Source: SLQH01 sp964612995 (GTDB lineage Bacteria > Planctomycetota > UBA11346). From it: 5,147 nt of DNA. Made by a program: the position numbers and the translations under genes. Below the pieces are notes generated by a model. That model searched no databases and was not told the DNA's origin. It saw only the letters and a list, made by a program, of their open reading frames with translations. Positions within the stretch are counted from its first letter, which is position 1. Every line of letters starts with the position of its first letter. Of this stretch, positions 1 to 5,078 are shown one piece after another. The DNA is taken from contig CAZTGE010000218.1 of NCBI GenBank assembly GCA_964612995.1, forward strand, positions 1-5,147, in the 5' to 3' direction.

Positions 1-20
1 CTCTCTGTGTTCTCTGTGGT
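1..20. repeat. Short CTCTGTG-type tandem motif at window edge
   Basis: The octamer TCTCTGTG occurs at 2-9 and again at 11-18, a 9-bp period, and the array may continue to the left of the window. It is much less GC-rich than the rest of the sequence. Motifs of this CTCTGTG/CACAGAG kind are, from memory, common as dispersed intergenic sequence in environmental bacterial genomes. I know no function for them, and only two units are visible here. Confidence 0.4.
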
Positions 21-88
21 TTATGAGAGCACAGGAATAGGCCTGAGTAGTTACGCGCACTTTTCCAGGGGAATGGAATGGGAGCGTA

Positions 89-126
89 GCGGGGGCGACT
101 GCGCGCAGCGCAGAGCGAGCCCCCGC
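89..126. repeat. Two-level nested hairpin following GTAG
   Basis: The outer stem pairs GCGGGGGC (89-96) with GCCCCCGC (119-126). Inside it CTGCGC (99-104) pairs with GCGCAG (108-113) around a GCA loop. GTAG at 86-89 overlaps the base of the outer stem. No T-run follows on the plus strand, only an A-rich patch at 129-135, so on the minus strand it would be a GC-rich stem preceded by a T-rich stretch rather than followed by one. I therefore call it a structural repeat rather than a terminator. Confidence 0.6.
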
Positions 127-138
127 GAACAAAAAGCC

Positions 139-190
139 GCGCGGGCGCCGACCGCTACAATGCCCCTTGGGGTGCGGGCGGCGCCCGCGC
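139..190. repeat. Long hairpin with perfect 12-bp arms
   Basis: The arm GCGCGGGCGCCG (139-150) is exactly reverse-complementary to CGGCGCCCGCGC (179-190). After one mismatch the stem continues with CCGC (152-155) against GCGG (174-177), and the tip holds CCCC (163-166) facing GGGG (169-172). The result is a 52-nt, mostly paired structure. The segment AAAAAGCC just before the left arm puts a T-run after the stem on the minus strand, so it could act as an intrinsic terminator for minus-strand transcription arriving from the right. That role is inference. Confidence 0.6.
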
Positions 191-217
191 TATGTTTCGG
201 CGCAGCCGATCCGCCCA

Positions 218-245
218 CGCCTGAATCTGCCGGCAGATTCAGGCG
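218..245. repeat. Perfect 28-bp palindrome
   Basis: All 14 base pairs match around the centre at 231/232, and the symmetry stops at A217/A246. The half-site is CGCCTGAATCTGCC. With no loop it could be a strong dimeric protein-binding site or a cruciform-forming repeat. Its place among four other inverted repeats makes it more likely part of the same repeat element than a stand-alone operator. Confidence 0.65.
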
Positions 246-269
246 AACCACGACAAAGCCAGAGGGGTA

Positions 270-290
270 GGTCCTCACGCAGTGAGGACC
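270..290. repeat. GTAG-preceded hairpin with GCA loop
   Basis: GGTCCTCAC (270-278) pairs perfectly with GTGAGGACC (282-290) around a GCA loop, the same loop as the inner hairpin at 99-113. GTAG at 267-270 touches the 5' arm. This is the clearest REP-like unit in the region. Confidence 0.6.
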
Positions 291-292
291 GT

Positions 293-307
293 AGGGGCGA
301 GGCCCCT
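293..307. repeat. GTAG-associated short hairpin
   Basis: AGGGGC (293-298) pairs with GCCCCT (302-307) around a GAG loop, two bases after the previous hairpin. GTAG at 291-294 overlaps the start of the stem. With 270-290 it forms a tandem pair of GTAG-hairpin units. The right copy of CCTGAGTAGT (305-314) starts in its 3' arm. Confidence 0.55.
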
Positions 308-360
308 GAGTAGTCACTGCTGAAATAGGTCGGATGGAGGTGGGCCGTCGCGGCGAGGGT

Positions 361-560
361 CGCGAGGCCGAGCGGCCGAGCGCCTGGCGCTATGGCCACA
401 GCCACGCCTTCATCGGCAACGCCGACACCCGCGTGCTGCTCGGCGGCGATCGCGCGGCGATCCGCGCCGAGGTCGAACGCTGCATGGCCATCGGAGGCGA
501 CTGCCCGGGCTTCATCATGGCCGTCGGCGGCCTGGATCCGGGCCCCGAGGCGCATGCATG
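361..560 (+). pseudogene. 3' remnant of a UroD-family (uroporphyrinogen decarboxylase-like) gene
   Basis: Frame 1 from about 385 reads WRYGHSHAFIGNADTRVLL, then a GG(D/T)-type turn, an EVERCMAIG helix and CPGFIMAVGG (502-531). The order 'RYG-x-H-x-x-IGNADTR-x-LL-x-G ... EV-x-RC-x-x-IG-x-x-CPGF-x-MAVG' is what I recognise from the C-terminal end of UroD/MtaA-superfamily proteins, which normally run to about 340 residues. Only about 50 recognisable residues remain. Upstream, frame 1 is open only back to a TGA at 307-309 and enters the repeat element, with no room for the N-terminal barrel. The conserved Pro-rich tail that should follow MAVGG is degraded. In frame 3, ACMRYGADER (552-581) resembles the expected tail, suggesting a frameshift near 535-550. 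It lies in the same direction as the downstream operon. The family call rests on recalled motifs; an intact unrelated small protein (ATG at 334, 107 codons) is the less likely alternative. Confidence 0.5.
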
Positions 561-563
561 CGC
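550..563. repeat. 14-bp perfect palindrome GCGCATGCATGCGC
   Basis: The sequence is exactly self-complementary around 556/557. It lies 131 bp before the first gene of the operon and at the point where the UroD-like remnant loses its frame. It could be an operator half-pair, but alternating purine-pyrimidine runs of this kind also arise by chance in GC-rich DNA. No matching second site is visible nearby. Confidence 0.3.
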
Positions 564-682
564 TACGGAGCCGATGAGCGCGGACCGTCGCACGCGACGC
601 CGCGAGGCTGTGCCGACGGCGCTCGTGCCGGGCTTGCGCCGGTGCGCTGGAGCGTAGGGTGTCGAGCTTCCGGAATCCGCGC

Positions 683-688
683 GAGGAA
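683..688 (+). promoter_or_regulatory. Ribosome binding site of the KAS III gene
   Basis: The purine run GAGGAA sits about 5-6 bases before the ATG at 694, a near-ideal Shine-Dalgarno spacing. It supports 694 as the start and not a later in-frame codon. The gap from 564 to 693 must also hold the operon promoter, if there is one here, but I could not identify convincing -35/-10 or sigma-54 elements. Confidence 0.65.
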
Positions 689-693
689 AGTCC

Positions 694-1698
694 ATGTCCC
701 CACGGTGTCGCGCCCAGCTTGTTGCCGTCGGCAGCCACTTGCCACAACGGGTGTTGACCAACCGCGATCTGGAACGCTTCGTCGACACCTCCGATGCCTG
801 GATCACCTCGCGCACCGGCATCAGCGAGCGACGCATCGCCGAACCCGGCACGCCGGTGAGCGATCTGATGGTCCCGGCGGCGCAGCAGTGCCTCGAACGT
901 GCCGGGGTCGCGGCCACGCAGATCGACGGGATCATCGTCGGCACCATCACCCCCGACCACGTCCTGCCCGCCTCCGGCAACATCCTGCAGCACAAGATTG
1001 GCGCGACCCGTGCCTGGGCGATGGATCTGCTCAACGCCTGCAACGGCTTCGTGGCCAGCCTGGCCACCGCCGTCGCCTACATCGAGAGCGGGCATGCGGA
1101 GCGGATCCTGGTCTTCGGCGCCGACGTGATGTCGAACCTGGCCGACTACGAGGACCGCGAGACCTGCATACTGTTCGGCGACGGCGCCGGCTGCGTCCTC
1201 GTCGAGGCCGGCGACCCCGATGGCCCGGGGGTGTTCGGCTTCGAGATGCATTCCGACGGCGCGGGCGCCCAGAGCCTGGTCATCCCTGCTGGCGGCTCGG
1301 CCCGGCCGGTCGACGCCGAAGCCCTGGCGGGCCGGCAGCAGTACCTCAAGCAGGACGGGCGGGCGGTGTTCAAGGCCGCGATCCGATGCATGGCCGAGGT
1401 CGCCGAGTCGCTGATCGGCCGGCTGGGGCTGACCACTGCCGACATCGATCTGCTGGTGCCGCATCAGGCCAACCGCCGGATCATCGAGCCCACCGCCCGC
1501 CGGCTGGGCATCGGGATGGACCGGGTGGTGGTCAACCTCGACCGCTGCGCCAACACCACCGGCGCGACCATCCCGCTGGCGCTGGCCGACGCCGCCGCCG
1601 ACGGCAGGCTGGTCGACGGCAGCCGGGTGCTGCTCGTCGCCTTCGGCGGCGGCTACGCGTGGGGGGCCTGCTACCTCACCTGGGGCCGGGGAGCCTGA
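694..1698 (+). CDS. fabH: Ketoacyl-ACP synthase III (FabH family)
   Basis: This 334-residue thiolase-fold condensing enzyme should join an acyl-CoA primer to a malonyl-thioester, releasing CO2 and giving a beta-ketoacyl product, in the cytoplasm. The Cys-His-Asn triad is complete: Cys116 in NACNGF, His257 in PHQANRR and Asn287 in CANTTGAT. The CoA-contact pair of FabH is also there (Trp36 and Arg40 in DAWITSRTGI), as is DGRAVFK near 350-360 codons' usual relative position before the His motif. Length matches FabH (about 320-335). The motif around Asn287 (ANTTGAT rather than the common GNTSAAS) and ACN rather than ACS after the nucleophile suggest a specialised paralogue. The next gene starts one base after its stop, and that gene encodes E1 of a 2-oxoacid dehydrogenase, so the primer is likely the acyl-CoA made by that complex. 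A housekeeping FabH is possible but less likely, since no fab/acp genes are nearby. Confidence 0.93.
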   Translation: MSPRCRAQLVAVGSHLPQRVLTNRDLERFVDTSDAWITSRTGISERRIAEPGTPVSDLMVPAAQQCLERAGVAATQIDGIIVGTITPDHVLPASGNILQHKIGATRAWAMDLLNACNGFVASLATAVAYIESGHAERILVFGADVMSNLADYEDRETCILFGDGAGCVLVEAGDPDGPGVFGFEMHSDGAGAQSLVIPAGGSARPVDAEALAGRQQYLKQDGRAVFKAAIRCMAEVAESLIGRLGLTTADIDLLVPHQANRRIIEPTARRLGIGMDRVVVNLDRCANTTGATIPLALADAAADGRLVDGSRVLLVAFGGGYAWGACYLTWGRGA

Positions 1699-1699
1699 G

Positions 1700-2710
1700 A
1701 TGAGTGCTGCGCAATCGCCCCATCCCGCCGTCAAGCACCTGGAGTGGATGCTGCGTGCGCGCCTGCTTGAGAACAAGCTCGCCGCGCTCTACCGCCAGGG
1801 CCGGATCCCGGGCAGCGTGTTCATGGGCAAGGGCCAGGAGGCGCTGAGCGCGGCACTGGGCATGCACCTGCGCGCGGGCGACGTGTTCGCACCATTGATC
1901 CGCGACATGGCCGGTCGCCTCGCCTTCGGCGAGCCGCTGCTCGACGTGGTGCGCGTCTACCTCGGCCGGGTGACCAGCCCGATGCGCGGTCGCGACGGCA
2001 ACGTCCACCGTGGCGAGATCGCCCGCGGGATCCTGCCGATGATCAGTCATCTCGGCGCGATGATCGCGCCCTGCGCTGGAGCGATGCTCGCACGCAAGCT
2101 GCGCGGCAAGCTCAGCGGCAGCGACGACCCGGTCGCCTGCACCGTGCTCGGTGACGGCGCGATGCAGACCGGCGCCGCCCACGAGGGCATCAACCTCGCA
2201 GCCGTCGAGCGGCTGCCGGTGGTGATCGTGGTCGCCGAGAACCAGTACGCCTACTCCACACCCAAGGCGCAGAGCCATGCCTGCACCGGCCTGGTCGACC
2301 GCGCCATCGGCTACGGCCTGCGCGGTTGGAGCTGCGATGGCAGCGATCCGCAGGACTGCTGGGCCACAGTGTCTGCGGCCTTCGCGCAGGCGCGCAACGG
2401 CGACGGCCCGCAGCTGATCACCGCCAGCCTGCTGCGCCTCTGCGGCCACGGCGAACACGACGACGCGGCCTACATCGATCCGGCCGTGCGCGCCTGCCAT
2501 CGCGATTGCGTCGACCTGGCCGAAGAACAGGTCGTCGCCAGCGGCGAGCGCACGTCGGCCGACCTGGGCCAGCTGCGCGAACGCATCAAGGCGGAGATCG
2601 ACGCGGTGGTCGAGCAGGTCCTGGCCGAACCGGAGCCCACGCCCCAGGGCGAGACCTGGCAGGCCTACGCCGATCCGGCCATCGCCAGCGAAGGGCCCGA
2701 GCTGCCATGA
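1700..2710 (+). CDS. 2-oxoacid dehydrogenase E1 component, alpha subunit (branched-chain type)
   Basis: This 336-residue protein is the thiamine-diphosphate-binding half of an alpha2beta2 E1, which decarboxylates a 2-oxoacid and passes the acyl group to lipoyl-E2. Visible motifs in order are GKGQEA near the N-terminus, GRDGNVHRG (His103), the ThDP/Mg signature starting at GDG (151-153) and closing at Asn181 in AENQYAYSTP, Glu162 in HEGIN, and the active-site GHGEHDD (His250). The STP ending and GRDG-x-HRG point to the branched-chain/acetoin group rather than single-chain AceE-type pyruvate E1. The ThDP motif has one Asn (EN-Q) where relatives often have NN; the metal-binding position is kept. 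GGGGAG at 1688-1693 is a good ribosome site for ATG 1700, one base after the KAS III stop. The 3' end overlaps the beta gene as ATGA. Substrate cannot be fixed from sequence: branched-chain oxoacids are most likely, then pyruvate/acetoin. Confidence 0.92.
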   Translation: MSAAQSPHPAVKHLEWMLRARLLENKLAALYRQGRIPGSVFMGKGQEALSAALGMHLRAGDVFAPLIRDMAGRLAFGEPLLDVVRVYLGRVTSPMRGRDGNVHRGEIARGILPMISHLGAMIAPCAGAMLARKLRGKLSGSDDPVACTVLGDGAMQTGAAHEGINLAAVERLPVVIVVAENQYAYSTPKAQSHACTGLVDRAIGYGLRGWSCDGSDPQDCWATVSAAFAQARNGDGPQLITASLLRLCGHGEHDDAAYIDPAVRACHRDCVDLAEEQVVASGERTSADLGQLRERIKAEIDAVVEQVLAEPEPTPQGETWQAYADPAIASEGPELP

Positions 2711-3699
2711 CCGCCGCCGACCGCACCGGTACCACCTATCTCGAAGCGCTGCGCATCGCCATGGGCGAAGCGCTGGAGCAGGACGACCGGGTGTTCCTCT
2801 ACGGCGAGGACATCGAGGACCCCTTCGGCGGCGCCTTCAAGGCGACCAAGGGGCTGAGCACCCGTTATCCCGGTCGGGTGCGCAATACACCGATCAGCGA
2901 AGACGCGATCGTCGGCGCGGCGATCGGCGCGGCGCTCGAAGGCTTGCGGCCGATCGTCGAATTCCAGTTCGCCGACTTCGCCCTCTGCGGCTTCAACCAG
3001 CTGGCCAACCACGCCGCGACCACCTGGTGGCGCACCGGCCGTCCCTGTCCGCTCGTCGCCCGGCTGCCCTCCGGCGGCACCCCGGGCGGCGGACCGTTCC
3101 ACTGCCAGATGCCCGAAGGCTGGGCCACCGCCTTCCCCGGTCTGGTCGTCATCGCGCCTGCCACCGTACGCGATGCCTATGCCATGCTCCACGCCGCGGT
3201 CGCCTGCGAGGACCCGGTGCTGCTGCTCGAGCACAAACTCCTTTATTACCACCTACGCGACCCTGCATTCACGCCGGGCGGACCGATCCCGCCGTTGCAT
3301 CGCGCCGCGGTGCTGCGCGACGGGCGCGACTGCACCATCGTCGCCTACGGCGCCATGGTCCAGGGCGCCCTGGCGGCGGCCCAGGGTCTGGCCAGCAGCG
3401 GCGTCGACGCCGAGGTGGTCGACCTGCGCTGCCTCAAGCCGCTGGACCTGCCGACCGTGCTCGGCTCGGTCGCGCGTACCGGCCGGTTGGTGGTGGCGAC
3501 CGAGGCCTGGCCCTACGGCAACGTCGCGGCCGAAGTGGTGGCCGGCGTCTGCGCCGAGGGATTCCACCTGCTCGACGCCCCACCGCGACGGGTGACCTCC
3601 CCCGACACGCCGATCCCCTTCCATCCCGCCCTGTGGCTGGCGCACCGGCCGGATGCCAAGCGCATCCAGCACGCCGTCCGCGAAACCCTGGGATTCTGA
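2707..3699 (+). CDS. 2-oxoacid dehydrogenase E1 component, beta subunit (transketolase-like)
   Basis: This 330-residue partner of E1 alpha completes the ThDP active site and carries the E2-binding face. It shows the family order: LYGEDIEDPFGGAF near residues 36-50, RNTPISED with the ThDP-activating Glu65, a long GAAIGAALEGLRPIVEFQFADF helix-strand region, PSGGTPGGGPFHCQ with His132, then a transketolase C-terminal domain (TIVAYGAMV, EVVDLRCLKPLD, ATEAWPYGN) and the closing TSPDTPIPF. Length is normal (about 325-340). ATG 2707 overlaps the stop of the alpha gene by four bases (ATGA), the usual translational coupling that gives equal subunit amounts. In-frame ORF sequence upstream of 2707 is an out-of-frame shadow of the alpha gene. 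HCQ replaces the common HSQ next to His132. The 101-bp gap after the stop is the only loose joint in the operon. Confidence 0.93.
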   Translation: MTAADRTGTTYLEALRIAMGEALEQDDRVFLYGEDIEDPFGGAFKATKGLSTRYPGRVRNTPISEDAIVGAAIGAALEGLRPIVEFQFADFALCGFNQLANHAATTWWRTGRPCPLVARLPSGGTPGGGPFHCQMPEGWATAFPGLVVIAPATVRDAYAMLHAAVACEDPVLLLEHKLLYYHLRDPAFTPGGPIPPLHRAAVLRDGRDCTIVAYGAMVQGALAAAQGLASSGVDAEVVDLRCLKPLDLPTVLGSVARTGRLVVATEAWPYGNVAAEVVAGVCAEGFHLLDAPPRRVTSPDTPIPFHPALWLAHRPDAKRIQHAVRETLGF

Positions 3700-3702
3700 G
3701 CC

Positions 3703-3786
3703 ATGACGACTCCCTCGGTGCATCCCGAACGGACGTGCGCGGGTCGGACCCGGCGCCGCCGCGTGACCATGCGGGAGCGCCTGTGA
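3703..3786 (+). CDS. Possible 27-residue ORF in the E1 beta-E2 gap
   Basis: In the gap, three bases after the E1 beta stop and in the same frame, ATG 3703 opens 27 codons ending at TGA 3784-3786. The product is Arg-rich (a GRTRRRR run) with no hydrophobic segment and no family I recognise. Its stop shares a base with ATG 3786, which is in frame with E2, forming a TGATG junction. No strong ribosome site precedes 3703. It may act only to carry ribosomes across the gap, be a decayed piece of an older gene, or be chance. A small hairpin (CGGGT/ACCCG, 3740-3752) lies inside it. Confidence 0.2.
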   Translation: MTTPSVHPERTCAGRTRRRRVTMRERL

Positions 3787-3787
3787 T

Positions 3788-3794
3788 GGGAGAG
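3788..3794 (+). promoter_or_regulatory. Ribosome binding site deciding the E2 start at 3801
   Basis: GGGAGAG ends six bases before ATG 3801 and is the best Shine-Dalgarno in the window. The upstream in-frame ATG at 3786 also has a fair site (GGGAG at 3773-3777, eight bases before it) and would add only five residues (MGEPT). The lipoyl domain normally begins within a few residues of the start, so 3801 fits better. Confidence 0.65.
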
Positions 3795-3800
3795 CCAACC

Positions 3801-5009
3801 ATGCCCCACGTCGCCATCCGTCTGCCCAAGCTCGGGGAATCCGCCGCTGAAGCTGCGATCGTATCCTGGCTGGTCGAACCCGGCGCCACGGTCGCCATCG
3901 ACCAGGACCTGCTCGAGGTCGAGACCGAGAAATCGGTGATGACGGTGACCTCGCCGGCGGCCGGCACCCTGAGCCAACAGACCGCAGCGCCGGGCGACCG
4001 CTGCGCGGTCGGCGATGTGCTCGGCCAGATCACCGTGGCCGACGGCGAAACGACCCTCGCCCCCCCCGAGAGCAGACCCGCTGCCGAACCGGTCCCGGCA
4101 GCACCGACCGAGATCGAACACGGCACCCATTTCCCGGTCGATGCCGAAACGATGGCCAGCGTCGCCGATCGCGAGCCGGCGAACGACCGCGTGCCCGCCC
4201 GTGCTCCGGGCATGGGCTACTTCTCACCGCGCGTGCGCGCGCTGATGGACGCCTGGAACCTCGCCAACGCCGACATCGCCGCGGTCCGCGGCTCCGGCCG
4301 GGCCGGCCGGGTCAGCGCGCGCGACCTCGAGCACTTCCTCGACGGGATCGACGAGGAGCAGACCACGCTCGCCAGCCCGATGCGCGTGGCGGTGGCCCAC
4401 AGCATGCGACGTTCCTGGTCGCGACCGTTGGCGACCATCGCCTGCGACGTGCGCATGGGCCCGCTCCTCGCCCACCGCCGTAGCGTGCCCGGCCGCCCCA
4501 GCGCCACGGTCTACGCCCTGCGCGCGCTCGGACTCGCACTCAAGGCCGACGATCGCTGCGCCTGCCGCCTGATCGGCGACCGCCTGGTCCATCCGCGTTC
4601 GATCGACCTCGCCTTCGCGGTCGAGATCGAACAGGGCGTGCGCACGCCGGTGATCCAGGCGGTGGACACCCTCGACATGCCGGCGCTCAACACCGCCTAT
4701 GAACAGGCCCTGCCGCGCACCCGCGAGGACCTCGCCAGCCAGGATGCGACCTCGATCGCCACCGTCTCCAACTACGGCACCTTCGGCATCACCTGGTCGA
4801 CCCCCGTCCCCCTGCCGGACCAGAGCCTGATCCTCGGTCTCGGCGCGGTGCGCAACGTTCCCGACTGGCAACCACGCAGCGAGACCTGGGGCCGCATCCG
4901 CATCGCCGAGATGACCCTGACCTTCGATCACCGCGTCGTCGACGGCGGCGCCGCCGGCCGTCTGCTGATGAAGGTCCGCGACCTGCTGCAACGTCCGGAG
5001 CGATTGTAG
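3801..5009 (+). CDS. Dihydrolipoamide acyltransferase, E2 of the 2-oxoacid dehydrogenase complex
   Basis: This 402-residue E2 forms the core of the complex and moves the acyl group from its lipoyl arm to CoA. Its domains in order are one lipoyl domain (about 2-78) with the lipoylated Lys44 in VETEKS; an Ala/Pro/Glu-rich flexible linker (about 80-138); a peripheral subunit-binding domain (about 140-180: YFSPRVRALM then GSGRAGRV and DLEHFL) that docks E1 or E3; and the catalytic domain (about 190-402) with TVSNYGTFG (321-329) and the active-site HRVVDG (His377, Asp381). Length matches single-lipoyl E2s (about 400-450), with a catalytic domain slightly on the short side. ETEKS replaces the commoner ETDKA. 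The gene comes last in the operon and no E3 follows within the window. Acyl specificity (branched-chain rather than acetyl) is inferred from E1 type and from the co-operonic KAS III. Confidence 0.93.
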   Translation: MPHVAIRLPKLGESAAEAAIVSWLVEPGATVAIDQDLLEVETEKSVMTVTSPAAGTLSQQTAAPGDRCAVGDVLGQITVADGETTLAPPESRPAAEPVPAAPTEIEHGTHFPVDAETMASVADREPANDRVPARAPGMGYFSPRVRALMDAWNLANADIAAVRGSGRAGRVSARDLEHFLDGIDEEQTTLASPMRVAVAHSMRRSWSRPLATIACDVRMGPLLAHRRSVPGRPSATVYALRALGLALKADDRCACRLIGDRLVHPRSIDLAFAVEIEQGVRTPVIQAVDTLDMPALNTAYEQALPRTREDLASQDATSIATVSNYGTFGITWSTPVPLPDQSLILGLGAVRNVPDWQPRSETWGRIRIAEMTLTFDHRVVDGGAAGRLLMKVRDLLQRPERL

Positions 5010-5078
5010 CGCCGGGCCAGGCAGGCCAGCAGCGAGCGGAACCGACGACGCAAGCGATCGCGAAGACGACCCTGCCCG
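5010..5078. other. Intergenic stretch after the operon, no clear terminator
   Basis: The E2 stop is followed by GC-rich sequence. An 8-bp palindrome GCGATCGC (5054-5061) and a weak hairpin GCCCG/CGGGC (5074-5078 with 5083-5087, TCAG loop) are present, but neither has a T-run on either strand. Factor-dependent termination, or an overlap with a convergent transcript, is possible. Confidence 0.4.

Larger units (their letters stand above)
42..314. repeat. REP-like / MITE-like intergenic element with five inverted repeats
   Basis: This stretch holds no supportable gene but has dense secondary structure. Inverted repeats lie at 89-126, 139-190, 218-245, 270-290 and 293-307. The tetranucleotide GTAG occurs at 47-50, 86-89, 267-270, 291-294 and 310-313; those at 86, 267 and 291 sit immediately 5' of a hairpin. 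A GTAG placed before a palindrome is the hallmark of REP sequences mobilised by RAYT (TnpA-REP) transposases. The 10-mer CCTGAGTAGT starts and ends the block (42-51 and 305-314), as a target duplication or paired repeat would. No transposase is in the window, so any mobility would need an enzyme from elsewhere. The structure is directly visible; the REP or MITE assignment is inference. Short ORFs across it on both strands show no family resemblance and look like GC-rich shadows. Confidence 0.55.

Noticed and set aside
156..161. TACAAT as a -10 box
   Set aside because: No -35 element lies at 16-18 bp upstream, and the hexamer is inside the loop region of the 139-190 hairpin.
89..307. CRISPR array reading of the repeated hairpins
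   Set aside because: The hairpins differ in sequence and spacing, and no constant direct repeat or spacer pattern exists.
7..317. Short ORFs of 87-88 codons on both strands of the repeat block
   Set aside because: They run through the inverted repeats, giving the same PESAGRFRR peptide on both strands because of the 28-bp palindrome, and have no family resemblance.
634..660. Possible sigma-70 promoter TTGCGC / TAGGGT before the KAS III gene
   Set aside because: The spacer is 15 bases and both hexamers match poorly. A sigma-54 GG-N10-GC reading also fails on spacing.
558..1703. A 381-codon plus-strand frame overlapping the KAS III gene
   Set aside because: The translation is an Arg/Pro/Gly-rich low-complexity shadow in another frame of the KAS III. 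Only its first few codons (ACMRYGADER) are of interest, as a possible frameshifted UroD tail.
190..1776. A 528-codon open frame on the minus strand across the leader and KAS III gene
   Set aside because: It lies antisense to a gene with a full FabH catalytic triad, crosses the repeat block, shows no recognisable domain and has the Ala/Gly/Asp/Arg-rich make-up of GC-rich shadow frames.
1676..2500. 274-codon minus-strand frame opposite E1 alpha
   Set aside because: Antisense shadow: His/Ala/Gly-rich with no motif, fully covered by a gene with an intact ThDP signature.
3027..3785. Long in-frame extension upstream of E2, which would make a 660-residue protein
   Set aside because: The extension is Arg-rich out-of-frame translation of E1 beta with no domain. 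The lipoyl domain starts right at 3801, where a strong ribosome site is placed.
4224..4991. 255-codon minus-strand frame opposite E2
   Set aside because: Antisense shadow of the conserved E2 catalytic domain with no recognisable family.
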